Assembly: GCF_000378345.1 (NCBI RefSeq)
Contig: NZ_KB899545.1
Coordinates: 558,001-622,000, forward strand
DNA length: 64,000 bases
Direction: 5' to 3'
Source: Hirschia maritima DSM 19733
GTDB taxonomy: Bacteria > Pseudomonadota > Alphaproteobacteria > Caulobacterales > Hyphomonadaceae
The notes beneath the pieces are model-generated. The model made no database searches. It saw nothing but the letters and a program-made list of their open reading frames with translations, and was not told the DNA's origin. Both the position numbers and the translations under genes were made by a program. Shown in pieces: positions 17,277 to 27,831 of the stretch; the stretch's first letter is position 1; each line of letters begins with the position of its first letter.

Positions 17277-18344
17277 CTATTGTTTTGGAATAGGTCGCCC
17301 ATAATAGTCTCGCTCCACTGGCTCCCTGGAAGCGCCTAAATCACTTTCAATTTCTGCTTCCACACCTGTTTGAACCGTTTCAGAGGCATCCACGCCATTA
17401 GCAACATCAGGACTTGAAGACATTCTATTTACGCCTCCGCGTTCTTCTTTCACTTCCGACATCAGATCATTGAGCCCAAGCTCTTTTGCGGTGAATGCTA
17501 CAAGTCCGCCAGACTTACATAACATTTCAACTATGTTCTGACGGGTTTGAAGTTCGATCATACGCATCACAGATTCACGAACAACAGGATCTCTATTCGC
17601 AAGGGTGTCCGCCAATTTATCGATATGCTGTTGATCGATCCAAATGGGACCGATAGGGCGGCCATCCGGCCCAGCTTGAGCTGCTTGAGCCTCAGCCATG
17701 GTGTCTATTTCTTTAAACGAAAAATTGGCTTCATAAATTTTGATACCTAAGGGCATGCCATTTAGCATGCTATCGCCTTTAGATTCATCCTCAATCTCAC
17801 GAAGAGCTTGTGTAACGGCTTGCTCGATACGCGTCTGTTGTCCGCGAATGTCTTCATCGTTACAACTCGTAATTTCGTTGTCGAATAGGTTTTCAATACG
17901 ATTGGCGAAAGTGGCCCCAAAATTCTCAAGCTGGCTTGAAATGTGGATACGTTCAATATCGAGACGAAATACAACATTAGCTGTAATTTCGAGCTGGTGT
18001 CGATCCAGCGTCATACTTCTAAATGGTTTTGGTGTACACGTATTCACAGTAAGAGAAATTCGACCTGTACGCCGGTTTACAAGTGCGCGTGTAAAAAACT
18101 CACCTGTTTGTGCTTTTCTGGCAGGATAGGTAATGTCGGGAGCATCCTTATCTCTAAGGACGGACATTTTTGGATCCCAAAGAGTAGCTGGCTCTCTTAG
18201 CGCACCAACAATCTCTCCTTGAGACTGGACAACAAATGTATGATTTGGATTTGCATCAAATGTACGAGCAGCACGATAGAGCAACACACCAAGCAACACT
18301 AACAAAAGCAATGCACATATAGAGACAAGGATCGTCATGACCAT
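17277..18344 (-). CDS. SPFH/band-7-like membrane-anchored protein
   Basis: A 355-residue protein with one N-terminal membrane helix (about 4-24), then a domain resembling SPFH/band 7 (about 33-215): extended strands in RRTGRISLTVNTCTP and RHQLEITANVVFRLDIERI, then a helical segment with FANRIENLFDNEI and GIKIYEANFSF. The rest is charged and low in hydrophobicity, with a C-terminal acidic/variable tail. SPFH proteins form large cages or microdomains at the membrane and often organise proteases or channels. Being next to a channel-like protein and two RyR domains suggests a common membrane complex, but that is inference. AGGA precedes the ATG by 9 bases. Confidence 0.62.
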   Translation of the reverse strand: MVMTILVSICALLLLVLLGVLLYRAARTFDANPNHTFVVQSQGEIVGALREPATLWDPKMSVLRDKDAPDITYPARKAQTGEFFTRALVNRRTGRISLTVNTCTPKPFRSMTLDRHQLEITANVVFRLDIERIHISSQLENFGATFANRIENLFDNEITSCNDEDIRGQQTRIEQAVTQALREIEDESKGDSMLNGMPLGIKIYEANFSFKEIDTMAEAQAAQAGPDGRPIGPIWIDQQHIDKLADTLANRDPVVRESVMRMIELQTRQNIVEMLCKSGGLVAFTAKELGLNDLMSEVKEERGGVNRMSSSPDVANGVDASETVQTGVEAEIESDLGASREPVERDYYGRPIPKQ

Positions 18345-18461
18345 GATGTGAGGTCCTACCTAACAAACTTACTAAAAACTTAATATCCCACGGTACAACC
18401 GCTATCGAAGAGACACAATCTCTTTCGTGTGTTAGCCGAGAATTATAGCAGTTTGATACTC

Positions 18462-19643
18462 CTAATTGGGGTTTTCTGCGTCATATGTGTACAACCAGTC
18501 CTGTCTAGAGTGCACAAATTGAGGTGCTATCGATGCAGCAAACTTTATCGGAGCATAGTTAATCAACCGGGACATCGGCGTTCCATGATGGAAAAGACGC
18601 ATGTTGGATCTAGCCCCCAGTTGAACTTTACTGGTTCTGTGTTTTCTATTTTTCTCAAACACAGTTAGAGCATTGTCCAAAGGCTCTTTCATCAGACAGC
18701 TAGATAACATTTCTGCATCCTCAATCGCCATTACAGCACCTTGCGCAAGAAATGGGAGCATTGGGTGAGCAGCATCACCCAAAACTACGCGACGACCAAT
18801 GGACCATTTTTTTAATGGATTTCGATCATGCAATGCCCACTTAAAACAATGAGTTACGTTTTTAAGTACCGACCGAATAGGGACACAAAATTCTGCAAAT
18901 TCACCCACTAACTCATCTGGAGCACCTTCTTCAGTCCAGCTCTCTTTCTTCCAGTTTTTTTGCTCAATTATACCTACAAAATTGATGAGCTCACCATTAC
19001 GTAGGTAGTATGTGACCGCATGCTTTTTATTCCCTGTCCAAACCGTGGCAGTTGGCGGGATTAATCCTTCTGAAACAGAAGAAGATGGGATTACAGCGCG
19101 CCATGCTACATTTCCAGTAAAGCGAGGATTATCTAATCCAAGGATGTCTTCCCGTACTTTTGAATGAATTCCATCTGCACCGACAACAATATCGCCGTCG
19201 CTGCTATCACCATTTTCAAAGTGTAACGTAACTTTACTATCGCACTCATCTATCGAGACAAGTTTGTGATTTGTGTAAAGGTAGCAATTTCCTAGATGCT
19301 TAACAGCTTCCAGTAATACAGCCAATAAATCTGCACGATGAATATGGAGATAGGGGGCTCCGTATTTTGAATCTGCATCTGATATAGGAATAGAGAAAAC
19401 GCTGGAGCCATTGTTCCCGATTCTCATGTCCAAAGATTGAGGATGGAAGGAATATTTTTCTAAGCTATTTTCCAATCCCAAGCGATGCAGAATACGCGTA
19501 CCATTAGGGCTTAACTGAATTCCAGCACCAACCTCTGAGAACTCGGATGCTTGTTCAAAGAGGTGAACCTCCATACCTTGGCGAGCACAACACAGAGCTG
19601 TTGTCAGACCGCCAATTCCTCCGCCAACAACCATCACTTTCAC
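18462..19643 (-). CDS. FAD-dependent aromatic monooxygenase (salicylate hydroxylase-like)
   Basis: A 393-residue class A flavoprotein monooxygenase. The N terminus has the FAD-binding GGGIGGL (7-13) with the acidic strand end HLFEQ, followed by EVGAGIQLSPNGTRIL. The second FAD motif is GRRVVLGDAAHPMLPFLAQG, and the DG region GADGIHSKVRE is also present. This set fits salicylate or 3-hydroxybenzoate hydroxylases, which use NAD(P)H and O2 to hydroxylate aromatic rings. No ring-cleavage gene is adjacent, so the substrate is open. It follows pyk on the same strand after an 86-base gap and is probably transcribed separately. Confidence 0.85.
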   Translation of the reverse strand: MKVMVVGGGIGGLTTALCCARQGMEVHLFEQASEFSEVGAGIQLSPNGTRILHRLGLENSLEKYSFHPQSLDMRIGNNGSSVFSIPISDADSKYGAPYLHIHRADLLAVLLEAVKHLGNCYLYTNHKLVSIDECDSKVTLHFENGDSSDGDIVVGADGIHSKVREDILGLDNPRFTGNVAWRAVIPSSSVSEGLIPPTATVWTGNKKHAVTYYLRNGELINFVGIIEQKNWKKESWTEEGAPDELVGEFAEFCVPIRSVLKNVTHCFKWALHDRNPLKKWSIGRRVVLGDAAHPMLPFLAQGAVMAIEDAEMLSSCLMKEPLDNALTVFEKNRKHRTSKVQLGARSNMRLFHHGTPMSRLINYAPIKFAASIAPQFVHSRQDWLYTYDAENPN

Positions 19644-19729
19644 AAGAACTCTCCTCCATCAACAACTTGGAAGATAATAGGACGCCTTGCAAAAGTAATG
19701 GTCAATATGACAATTAGTGTGAAGCACCC

Positions 19730-21148
19730 CTATAGGTCTATAACCTCAACACGCCATGCTAAGTTCTCACCGATACCTTGGGTTTGAAGCGCACATGCAA
19801 TTTTTCCAGAGACATCAGCGCCAAGTTGCTTTCTTACCGCATCGATTAACTCTACGTCACTCATATCTCCAGCTAAAGGAAGTGCTTCCACTCCCCAAAA
19901 CAGCGACATATGGCCGAATTTAGTTTTATCTTGAGTATGTGCAATTAGGCGCGTTTTGAGCCTTGCTCGTGAAAAACGAGAGACAACTGAAAAGTGAGCT
20001 GTTGAAACAAAGATTGCTGTACAGTCATTTTTTTCAGCCAGGTCTTGAACAGCATCAGCAATAAAGTCTGCGTCTGTCGGGTTGTTGTTCTTTCCGGGCG
20101 CAAAACTGCCTGAAGATTTTGCGTACTCTCTGTCGCCTTCAACCGTTTTTACAATCCTATCCATGATTGCAACCGCAGTAGCTGGGTGTCGACCAACAGC
20201 AGTTTCAGATGACAGCATAATGGCATCCGTCCCCTGATAAATTGCTGTAGCAACATCTGAGGCTTCAGCACGTGTAGGGGAGGCAGATTCAACCATAGAT
20301 TCTAGCATGTGAGTTGCAACAATAACAGGCTTACCCGCCGCTCTGGAAGCTCTCACTATGCGCCTTTGAAGGATAGGAACCATTTCAGGTGGATACTCTA
20401 CACCTAGGTCACCACGCGCAACCATAATCCCATCAGAACCGTCAACAATATCATCTAGATTATCGATAGCTGCAGGTTTCTCAACTTTCGCTACAAGACG
20501 CCCGCGTCCATTCATGAGGGTGCGAGCTTCTTCTAAATCTTTTCTGGTTTGAACAAAAGACAAAGCAATAAAATCTGCTCCCATTCCGCAAGCAAATTCA
20601 AGATCTTCTTTATCTTTTGCAGTCAAAGCGGGCACAGGTAGAGCTTTACCCAATAGAGTAAACCCCTTCTTATCGCTGATTTTACAAGGAATATCAGCTT
20701 TAACAAAAGGCGTATCACCGGTTCTCGTGACAGTAAGAACAATTTTACCGTCATCTACCAAAACCTGATCCCCAACTTCCATGACTTTGAGAATCTCAGG
20801 GTGAGGAACAGGGATCACATCAGTTTCATCAGAAGTCTTTCCAGGAACGAGCTTAACCTCTTCATCCATGCTCAGGCGAATGTAACCATCAGGAAAACTT
20901 CCGACGCGAATTTTTGGCCCTTGCATATCTGCAAGAACCCCTAAAGGACGACCAACTTTTTCTTGAGCCAGCCGTACAGAGTCGTAATTGCGTTTATGTC
21001 CTTCATGATCTCCATGAGAGAAATTTAAACGAAAGATATCAACGCCAGTTTCGGCTAATAGCCGAATTGTATCTGGTGCTGAACTTCCAGGTCCAAGAGT
21101 AGCAACTATTTTAGCGCGGCGGCTGTTTGGGGAGGAGAAACGGCTCAT
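19730..21148 (-). CDS. pyk: Pyruvate kinase
   Basis: Pyruvate kinase, 472 residues, turning phosphoenolpyruvate and ADP into pyruvate and ATP in the cytoplasm. The opening RRAKIVATLGPGSS, DMQGPKIRVG, the strand VAKVEKPAAIDN, DGIMVARGDLGVEYP and the segment KPVIVATHMLESM are all diagnostic. The C-terminal regulatory domain is present and complete (STAHFSVVSRFSRARLKTRL). It is the last gene of zwf-edd-glk-eda-pyk, 15 bases after eda, so upper and lower ends of glucose breakdown are co-expressed. Confidence 0.97.
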   Translation of the reverse strand: MSRFSSPNSRRAKIVATLGPGSSAPDTIRLLAETGVDIFRLNFSHGDHEGHKRNYDSVRLAQEKVGRPLGVLADMQGPKIRVGSFPDGYIRLSMDEEVKLVPGKTSDETDVIPVPHPEILKVMEVGDQVLVDDGKIVLTVTRTGDTPFVKADIPCKISDKKGFTLLGKALPVPALTAKDKEDLEFACGMGADFIALSFVQTRKDLEEARTLMNGRGRLVAKVEKPAAIDNLDDIVDGSDGIMVARGDLGVEYPPEMVPILQRRIVRASRAAGKPVIVATHMLESMVESASPTRAEASDVATAIYQGTDAIMLSSETAVGRHPATAVAIMDRIVKTVEGDREYAKSSGSFAPGKNNNPTDADFIADAVQDLAEKNDCTAIFVSTAHFSVVSRFSRARLKTRLIAHTQDKTKFGHMSLFWGVEALPLAGDMSDVELIDAVRKQLGADVSGKIACALQTQGIGENLAWRVEVIDL

Positions 21149-21163
21149 GGGGGATGTCCTGAA

Positions 21164-21808
21164 CTAATTGTTTTTTGCTATATTCAGCGCTTCTTTGGCA
21201 GTGGCCTCTATTCCAGCCCAATCACCATCGTTGAGAGCGGCATCATTCACAAGCCAACCACCACCGACAGCAACAACATTAGGAATGGACAGATAAGTCA
21301 TCATGTTACTTGGACTTACACCACCAGTCGGCATAACCCTCAGATTTTGAAGAGGTGCAACTAACGCTTTTAAAGCACTGGCACCGCCGATTTTCTCAGC
21401 AGGAAAGAACTTAACTACTTCAAAACCTTCTTCCATACGTTGCAGCGCTTCACTCGCTGTTGCAATGCCCGGAAAAGACGGCACACCCGAATCTAGTAGA
21501 GCTTTTGCCAGGTTTGGAGTGCAACCAGGAGAAACAGAAAACTCAGAGCCAGCTTTTAAAGTCGCCTCAAGATCAGATGGCGTAAGAATTGTACCAGCAC
21601 CAACTACAAGTTCGGGCTGGGCAGCTTTCATTTCACCGATTACTTCCAACGCTGAATCTGTACGAAGTGTGACTTCAACAAATTTGATCCCGCCCTTATA
21701 CAAGGCCTGAGCGAGAGGGGCAGCGTGCTCAACATTAGATACCGTCAACACTGGAACCACAGGCGCAGCGTTTAGTGCTTCCAGAGTTGGTTTCATATCA
21801 CATGTCAT
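21164..21808 (-). CDS. eda: KDPG aldolase (2-dehydro-3-deoxy-phosphogluconate aldolase)
   Basis: A 214-residue class I aldolase splitting KDPG into pyruvate and glyceraldehyde 3-phosphate, the second Entner-Doudoroff step. The general base region KFVEVTLRTDSALEVI, the GAGTILTPSDLEATLKAGSEF loop and the Schiff-base lysine segment EVVKFFPAEKIGG are visible, as is the phosphate loop MPTGGVSPSN. Length is normal. It lies between glk (17-base gap) and pyk (15-base gap) in one operon. Confidence 0.96.
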   Translation of the reverse strand: MTCDMKPTLEALNAAPVVPVLTVSNVEHAAPLAQALYKGGIKFVEVTLRTDSALEVIGEMKAAQPELVVGAGTILTPSDLEATLKAGSEFSVSPGCTPNLAKALLDSGVPSFPGIATASEALQRMEEGFEVVKFFPAEKIGGASALKALVAPLQNLRVMPTGGVSPSNMMTYLSIPNVVAVGGGWLVNDAALNDGDWAGIEATAKEALNIAKNN

Positions 21809-21825
21809 AACTTTAAACGTCCGTT

Positions 21826-22797
21826 CTAAAATGCGGCGGCACCTATGAGCGGGGCCTCAGCACTTGTAATTAAATGTATTGGGACGTTCACCATATATGA
21901 TGACATCGGCCCACGATCGTAGAAGCGGGATAAGGCTTCAGGCGAAGAGATAAAATCGGACAACGCAGTGGTCACACCACCTGCAGCAACGACTCCACCT
22001 TTTGCACCAAATGCCAATACAGCATCTCCATAGGCAGTCATTACGGCGTTTGCACGAATCCTGCAAACTGCATCGCAAACTTTATCACCAGTTTTCGCTA
22101 AATCATGAACCTGTTGAGGGGATAATTTTTGCGAACTTACCCCAAATACCTCAAACATTACCTCAAGTAAGGTCTCAAAACCGACACCTGCGCTCACAAT
22201 TTCTACAGAAACGTAAGATAATCTTTTAAATAGGTTTTTATACACTTCAGCTTCTAAAGCAGTGGTCGGGGCAAATGCTTGATGCCCACCTTCGCCTCTA
22301 ATGACCCGCCATTTGTTATCTGCTTCGGGAAGAAGTGCTGCTTGTCCGAATCCTGTACCGGGACCAGCGACAATAATAGGGCTCTCCTTACATGCTGATC
22401 CTTCCGCCAAATTGGTTAGACCACTTCCTAAACTCAACTCAGGCACAGACCTTGCCATTGCAGCAAAATCATTGAGAAGAAGCACCTCAGCTATATCAAA
22501 TTGTTGAGCGATTTGATCGCCATCCACCTTCCAACAAGAGTGATTTGTCAGGGTGACTGTGTTTCCTTTCATAGGGCCCGCTAAAGCAAAAACACCTCGT
22601 TGGGGTTTTACATCAATAGTCTTTAAAAAGACGGCTAATGCATCTGAAAAAGTTTCATGATTGACGTTTGGAGATTTCCAAAACTCTTCAATTTCTACAG
22701 AACCACCATATCGTTTGGGATCTTTGGCGATAGCAAAACGTACATTGGTCCCACCAACATCACCCACAACAACGTATTCAGTCACACTGTTACTCAT
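21826..22797 (-). CDS. glk: Glucokinase
   Basis: A 323-residue glucokinase of the bacterial Glk (ROK-distinct) family, making glucose 6-phosphate from glucose and ATP. The phosphate-binding start VVGDVGGTNVRFAIA, VLLNDFAAMARSVP with the catalytic aspartate, VAGPGTGFGQAALLP and GEGGHQAFAP are all present. It starts 5 bases after edd and feeds zwf two genes upstream. Its presence means free glucose, not only PTS sugars, enters the pathway. Confidence 0.96.
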   Translation of the reverse strand: MSNSVTEYVVVGDVGGTNVRFAIAKDPKRYGGSVEIEEFWKSPNVNHETFSDALAVFLKTIDVKPQRGVFALAGPMKGNTVTLTNHSCWKVDGDQIAQQFDIAEVLLLNDFAAMARSVPELSLGSGLTNLAEGSACKESPIIVAGPGTGFGQAALLPEADNKWRVIRGEGGHQAFAPTTALEAEVYKNLFKRLSYVSVEIVSAGVGFETLLEVMFEVFGVSSQKLSPQQVHDLAKTGDKVCDAVCRIRANAVMTAYGDAVLAFGAKGGVVAAGGVTTALSDFISSPEALSRFYDRGPMSSYMVNVPIHLITSAEAPLIGAAAF

Positions 22798-22802
22798 ATT
22801 CT

Positions 22803-24638
22803 CTAGATATCCATCAATCCGAAAATGCCACCACCTTTTTCTGCCTCTTCAGCAGATTTTCGGAAGACAGAAAACATTTCTCGTCCTAGACCAATCCCCG
22901 GATCATCATTTCTTGCTGCGCGCGGACGATTGATAAATTCTTCTGGTTCAACAATTAGCTCACCAGCATTCGCATCCAGTGTTATCAAATCCCCATCTTG
23001 AATACTCGCTATGGGACCACCTGCGAGTGCTTCGGGACCCATGTGAATCACAGCGGGGAACTTACCTGATGCACCTGACATTCGTCCGTCCGTGATAAGC
23101 GCGACTTTAAATCCTTTGTCTTGCAATAAACCAAGAATAGGTGAGAGGCCGTGCAGCTCAGGCATCCCATTCGCACGTGGTCCTTGAAACCGCACAACTA
23201 TCACAACATCGCGATCTAATTTACCATTATTGAAAGCTGTTTTTACGTCTTGTTGCGATGAAAACACAGCTGCAGGCGCTGAAACTTTACGATTTTCGTC
23301 TTTCACCGCTGAAATTTTGATCATTCCGCGACCAATTGGGCTATCAATCAGCTTTAAACCACCATCTTTGGCTATTGGATTGTCTACAGAACGGAGAATA
23401 TCTTCTTCAAGGCTTACATCCGGTGCTTGTTTCCAAGTGAGAGTTTCACCTTCCATTGTGGGCTCTTCTGCGTATCTTTCTAAGCCGCCTTCACCTGCTA
23501 CTGTAGTCACATCATTGTGCACCAAACCACCGGCCAGCAATTCTTGAATTACAAACCCCATTCCACCAGCTGCATGAAAATGGTTCACATCGGAAGGTCC
23601 ATTAGGATAAATACGACATAGAAGAGGGGTGACGTCAGCGATATCTTGGAAGTCTGACCAATCAACTAGTATACCCGCCGCGCGAGCTATAGCCGGAATG
23701 TGGAGCGCATTATTAGTTGATCCACCCGTCGCCATCAGTCCTACGATTGAATTGACGATGGAGCGCTCATCTACAACCTTATAAATTGGTGTATAGGCGT
23801 CTTCACCCTTCATGTGCGTGAGTGATACAACTTGCTGAGTGGCAGCTTGCGTTAAAGAGGTTCGTAAATCCGTATTTGGTGGAATGAAAGCTGCACCGGG
23901 AAGGTGAAGTCCCATCATTTCCATCATCATTTGATTCGAATTTGCGGTTCCATAAAACGTGCATGTACCAGCAGAATGATAGCTTTCACTTTCTGCTTTC
24001 AGTAGTGCATCACGGCCGACTTCACCAGCTGCGTATTGTTGTCGGATTCGCTGTTTTTCTGGGTTTGGCAGCCCCGAAGGCATTGGACCAGCAGGAATAA
24101 AAATCCCAGGTAACCAACCAAATCGAATTGCCGCAATCATTAGCCCCGGTACGATTTTATCACAAATACCAAGATAGAGAGCCGCATCGAAGGTGGAGTG
24201 GCTAAGCGCGACTGCAGAACTCATCGCAATTGTATCACGAGAAAATAGGGATAGCTCCATCCCATCCTGTCCTTGTGTGACACCATCACACATAGCAGGA
24301 ACTCCACCAGCTACTTGAGCAGTGGCACCTACTTGCCTAGCGGCAGACCGAATAATGTCAGGATATTTTTCATATGGTTGGTGCGCTGACAGCATATCAT
24401 TATAAGCCGTCACAATACCAATGTTGGGCCAATCAGCTCCCAACATGGCAGTTTTATCATGGATGGGGCATGCCGCTGCAGCGTGAGCCAAATTTCCATC
24501 CGTCAATCGAGACCGCGCAGATTTGTCGGGTGTCTGGCTTTGCATGAGTTTTAGATAAGCAGAGCGCGATTTTTCAGAGCGCATGATTATTCGCTCTGTG
24601 ACCTCTGCAATTGTTTTATTCAGGCTGGCAATTGTCAT
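22803..24638 (-). CDS. edd: 6-phosphogluconate dehydratase
   Basis: A 611-residue IlvD/Edd-family dehydratase forming KDPG from 6-phosphogluconate, the defining Entner-Doudoroff step. Iron-sulfur ligand regions are visible in [20 protein letters not shown] and [15 protein letters not shown], with the third cysteine in [16 protein letters not shown]. The C-terminal half has [21 protein letters not shown]-type motifs ([15 protein letters not shown]). Length and order match the family. It lies 27 bases after zwf, and no 6-phosphogluconolactonase gene is between them. Confidence 0.97.
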   Translation of the reverse strand: MTIASLNKTIAEVTERIIMRSEKSRSAYLKLMQSQTPDKSARSRLTDGNLAHAAAACPIHDKTAMLGADWPNIGIVTAYNDMLSAHQPYEKYPDIIRSAARQVGATAQVAGGVPAMCDGVTQGQDGMELSLFSRDTIAMSSAVALSHSTFDAALYLGICDKIVPGLMIAAIRFGWLPGIFIPAGPMPSGLPNPEKQRIRQQYAAGEVGRDALLKAESESYHSAGTCTFYGTANSNQMMMEMMGLHLPGAAFIPPNTDLRTSLTQAATQQVVSLTHMKGEDAYTPIYKVVDERSIVNSIVGLMATGGSTNNALHIPAIARAAGILVDWSDFQDIADVTPLLCRIYPNGPSDVNHFHAAGGMGFVIQELLAGGLVHNDVTTVAGEGGLERYAEEPTMEGETLTWKQAPDVSLEEDILRSVDNPIAKDGGLKLIDSPIGRGMIKISAVKDENRKVSAPAAVFSSQQDVKTAFNNGKLDRDVVIVVRFQGPRANGMPELHGLSPILGLLQDKGFKVALITDGRMSGASGKFPAVIHMGPEALAGGPIASIQDGDLITLDANAGELIVEPEEFINRPRAARNDDPGIGLGREMFSVFRKSAEEAEKGGGIFGLMDI

Positions 24639-24665
24639 GGGGGTTATCCAATTTCGGGGTCAATA

Positions 24666-26147
24666 CTATTCGGCAGAATCGAGACGCTTCCAATATCTGT
24701 CATCTTTGGCCAACAACACGTCAGCGGAAGAGGGACCGTCGCTTCCGGCGGGGTAACTCTCTATGGGGCGTTCGTCTTTTGCCCAAGCTGCAAGAAGAGA
24801 ATCCGCCCATTTCCATGCTGTTTCAACTTCATCGCGACGCATAAACAATGATAGGTTTCCGCGTACTACATCCATGAGAAGACGCTCATAGGCATCAGGG
24901 TATCTTACCATAAAATTATCAGCCCAAGATAGGTTGAGTGGTAAGGATTTCAATCTAAGTCCACCAGGACCAGGTTCTTTGATTTGCAAAAATAAATGTA
25001 CACCCTCATCTGGCTGCAATCTTATAATCAATTTATTCGGTGAACCACCAGCCTGCGGACCGAAGATGGAATGTGGAGCAGGTTTAAATCGAATAACGAT
25101 TTCAGATTGACGCGACTGCAATCTTTTTCCCGTTCTCAAATAGAAAGGTACACCTTGCCAGCGCCAATTTTGAATCTCCGTTTTTAGGGCAACATAAGTC
25201 TCTGTTCGGCTATCTTTTTTCTCTTCAGGAAGTTCTTCCTTATAGCCTTTAACCGTTGCTCCATCAATTGTACCTGCGCGGTATTGAGCACGAACAGTGT
25301 GTTCCTTGGCAGTCTCGACATCAAACTTCTTCAAAGCTCTTAGAACTTTTATCTTTTCAGTGCGCACATCATCTGCATCTAAAGAATTCGGCGGTTCCAT
25401 AGCCGTCAAACAGAGCAATTGTAGAAGATGGTTTTGTACCATATCCCTCAAAGCACCTGAATTGTCATAATAATCAGCACGACTTTCTAAACCAACTGAT
25501 TCAGCGACCGTGATTTGAACATTATCTACTGTGTTTCTGTTCCACAAAGGCTCAAACAACATGTTGGCAAACCGCAGAACTAGCAGGTTTTGAACTGTTT
25601 CTTTCCCAAGGTAGTGATCGATGCGGAAGATTTGTTCTTCATCAAAGACCTTCCCAACACCTTCATTTATTTCTTTTGCTGTTTCGAGATTGCGACCGAT
25701 AGGTTTTTCAAGAACCACTCTAGAAGAAGGTGTAACTAAACCTTTGTCGCCTAAGTTTTTACAAAGAGGCGTATACAGGCGCGGGGCCATAGCTAAATAA
25801 AATACTCGCGCACGATCATCGTTAGCTACGCTTTTTTTCAAATCCGCCCAATTAGATTTTGAGTCTGTTGCATCTATCTGAACGTACTGAAGTAATTTAG
25901 CAAAATTGTTGAACTTGGTATCGTCAAGTTTCCCTTGCTGAGCATCAAGGCAGGCTTGTCTCGCAAAAGCGATAAACTCGTCGCGCGTCCATTCACTTCG
26001 AGCAGTCCCAACAATATTCGATGTCTCAGGTATTTGGTTATCTTTAAAACGGTGAAAAAGGGCAGGTATTAACTTTCGTTTCGAAAGGTCGCCAGTACCG
26101 CCAAAAATAACGATATCGAACGGGTCTACTGGAATGAACTCTGCCAT
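24666..26147 (-). CDS. zwf: Glucose-6-phosphate 1-dehydrogenase
   Basis: A 493-residue NADP-dependent glucose-6-phosphate dehydrogenase. The nucleotide-binding start is [19 protein letters not shown] and the active-site segment is [21 protein letters not shown] with the catalytic histidine downstream. [10 protein letters not shown] binds substrate. I use the ATG at 26147; an in-frame GTG at 26159 would add four residues. It is the first gene of the five-gene sugar operon. The promoter must lie in the 325-base gap upstream. Confidence 0.97.
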   Translation of the reverse strand: MAEFIPVDPFDIVIFGGTGDLSKRKLIPALFHRFKDNQIPETSNIVGTARSEWTRDEFIAFARQACLDAQQGKLDDTKFNNFAKLLQYVQIDATDSKSNWADLKKSVANDDRARVFYLAMAPRLYTPLCKNLGDKGLVTPSSRVVLEKPIGRNLETAKEINEGVGKVFDEEQIFRIDHYLGKETVQNLLVLRFANMLFEPLWNRNTVDNVQITVAESVGLESRADYYDNSGALRDMVQNHLLQLLCLTAMEPPNSLDADDVRTEKIKVLRALKKFDVETAKEHTVRAQYRAGTIDGATVKGYKEELPEEKKDSRTETYVALKTEIQNWRWQGVPFYLRTGKRLQSRQSEIVIRFKPAPHSIFGPQAGGSPNKLIIRLQPDEGVHLFLQIKEPGPGGLRLKSLPLNLSWADNFMVRYPDAYERLLMDVVRGNLSLFMRRDEVETAWKWADSLLAAWAKDERPIESYPAGSDGPSSADVLLAKDDRYWKRLDSAE

Positions 26148-26159
26148 CAAATTTCTCAC

Positions 26160-26484
26160 TCTTTATTCCGTAAGTCGGATGTATTTTGGTGGTCTTATAC
26201 GCATTTTTTATACGAACGAAACCCTTAAACAGCCAAATTCGACCAAAAATGATCGCGCTATCATTTTGATGGTATACATTCAAAAATATAAAAAGTACAG
26301 TCCTGCCAATTTTGGAACTTAAATCTTGAATCAACGATTCAAAAGCACTTCCAATCAAAAAAATACCATACGCCGAAAGCCATAATGAAATTAAAAAGAC
26401 ATTTTGATCAAGAATTCTACACTTATGTAAAAAAAGGGCGCATTCTAATCGAACACGCCCCTTTGTAAGTCAGTAGATGTAGGA
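26160..26484. other. Intergenic region upstream of zwf
   Basis: Very AT-rich. It holds the zwf promoter and the terminator of the phenylalanine operon (26429-26464). I found no clear operator palindrome for a sugar repressor and no small gene. Confidence 0.4.
26429..26464 (-). terminator. Rho-independent terminator after phhB
   Basis: On the minus strand AAAGGGGCG pairs with CGCCCTTTT (one bulged G), with a loop of about 14 bases and a final run of seven T. It lies 21 bases after the phhB stop codon and closes the aromatic amino acid operon. Confidence 0.85.
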
Positions 26485-26790
26485 TTAAACCTTAAAAGTT
26501 TCTGCTAATTCCTCAATGAAACTGGCGAGTTTTCTATCCCGCTCGCTAAGTCCAGATGCATCATGAGTAGTCAACGTTATTTTCACTTTATTGTATACAT
26601 TGAACCATTCAGGGTGATGATCTTGCTTTTCAGCAACGATAGCAATTGCCGACATAAAACTCCACGCTTCAACAAAGTTGCTTAATGCAAAGCTTGCATT
26701 AATTGCACTTCTATCATCAGACAGCTTCCACCGCGGAAAATCTTGAAGAAGTTTATTTGTTTCTTCTTCAGTTAGTTTCTGAACAGCCAT
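26485..26790 (-). CDS. phhB: Pterin-4a-carbinolamine dehydratase
   Basis: A 101-residue PCD/DCoH-family enzyme that regenerates the tetrahydropterin cofactor of phenylalanine hydroxylase. The signature [19 protein letters not shown] and [10 protein letters not shown] hold the active-site histidines. Full family length. It is the last gene of the phenylalanine/tyrosine operon, 4 bases after the fumarylacetoacetase gene and four genes away from phhA, its functional partner. Confidence 0.95.
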   Translation of the reverse strand: MAVQKLTEEETNKLLQDFPRWKLSDDRSAINASFALSNFVEAWSFMSAIAIVAEKQDHHPEWFNVYNKVKITLTTHDASGLSERDRKLASFIEELAETFKV

Positions 26791-26794
26791 TGGA

Positions 26795-27805
26795 TCACAC
26801 TGCCTTCACTGTTTGCTCAATCGAGCCAAAAATTGAATTACCATCGTCATCTTTCATATCAATTTTGACGATATCACCTGGCTTCATGAAGCTCGTAGAA
26901 GCCGCTCCATCTGCAATCGTTTCAATCATGCGTATTTCGGCAATACAGGAATACCCAAGACCACCTTCTTCGATCTTGCGCCCCGGACCTCCATTGTCAT
27001 CTTTGTTAGATACTGTTCCTGAACCAATTACTGTTCCAGCACACAACGGACGTGTTTTTGCAGCGTGTGCAACAAGCTGTGCGAGATTGAATGTTGCTTC
27101 TTTTTGAGCCCAAGCACGTCCGAATGGTTTTCCATTGTAATCAACTTCCAACTGACGGTGGACTAGAGAATTTTGCCAGAAATCACCTAACTCTTCAGGC
27201 GTGAGCGCAATAGGGGAGAATGCGCTCGGCGGCTTTGACTGAAAAAAACCAAACCCTTTTGCAAGTTCCGCTGGGATCAATCCACGTAGAGATACATCGT
27301 TACACAGCATCACTAATTTAATGTGTTTCGCTGCTTCTTTATCAGTAACTCCCATCGGAACATCATCAGTGACAACTGCTATTTCCCCCTCCATGTCACA
27401 CCCCCATTTGACGTCTCCCAATGGAATGTCGTCTTTGGGTGACAAGAAGGAATCAGATCCACCTTGATACATCAAAGGGTCAGAATAAAAGCTTTTTGGA
27501 ACTTCTGAGTTTCTGGCTCTTCGCACAAGCTCAACATGATTGATATATGCAGAACCATCAGCCCACTGGTAAGCTCGAGGAAGAGGACTCTCACATTGAC
27601 TCTGATCAAATACGTGAAGTTCAACCTCACTTTCTTCAACCTTGTCAGAAAGGTTTTGCAAAGTCTCTTCAACATCAGACCAATTGTCTAGCGCCACTTG
27701 TAAAGTAGGCGCTATCCGCCCCGCATCAGCATAATGTGACAGAGCTTTATTCACGACAACAAGTCTACCATCACGCGTGTTATTTTTTAATGTAGCTAGT
27801 TTCAT
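26795..27805 (-). CDS. fahA: Fumarylacetoacetate hydrolase
   Basis: A 336-residue FAH-family hydrolase that splits fumarylacetoacetate into fumarate and acetoacetate, the last step of tyrosine breakdown. The metal-binding region is visible in [15 protein letters not shown] and [11 protein letters not shown], and the catalytic loop in [14 protein letters not shown]. It is the shorter bacterial form, similar to those found with maiA. It follows maiA after 26 bases and precedes phhB by 4. Confidence 0.93.
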   Translation of the reverse strand: MKLATLKNNTRDGRLVVVNKALSHYADAGRIAPTLQVALDNWSDVEETLQNLSDKVEESEVELHVFDQSQCESPLPRAYQWADGSAYINHVELVRRARNSEVPKSFYSDPLMYQGGSDSFLSPKDDIPLGDVKWGCDMEGEIAVVTDDVPMGVTDKEAAKHIKLVMLCNDVSLRGLIPAELAKGFGFFQSKPPSAFSPIALTPEELGDFWQNSLVHRQLEVDYNGKPFGRAWAQKEATFNLAQLVAHAAKTRPLCAGTVIGSGTVSNKDDNGGPGRKIEEGGLGYSCIAEIRMIETIADGAASTSFMKPGDIVKIDMKDDDGNSIFGSIEQTVKAV

Positions 27806-27831
27806 TTATTTCTCTTAGGGAACATAGGTTA

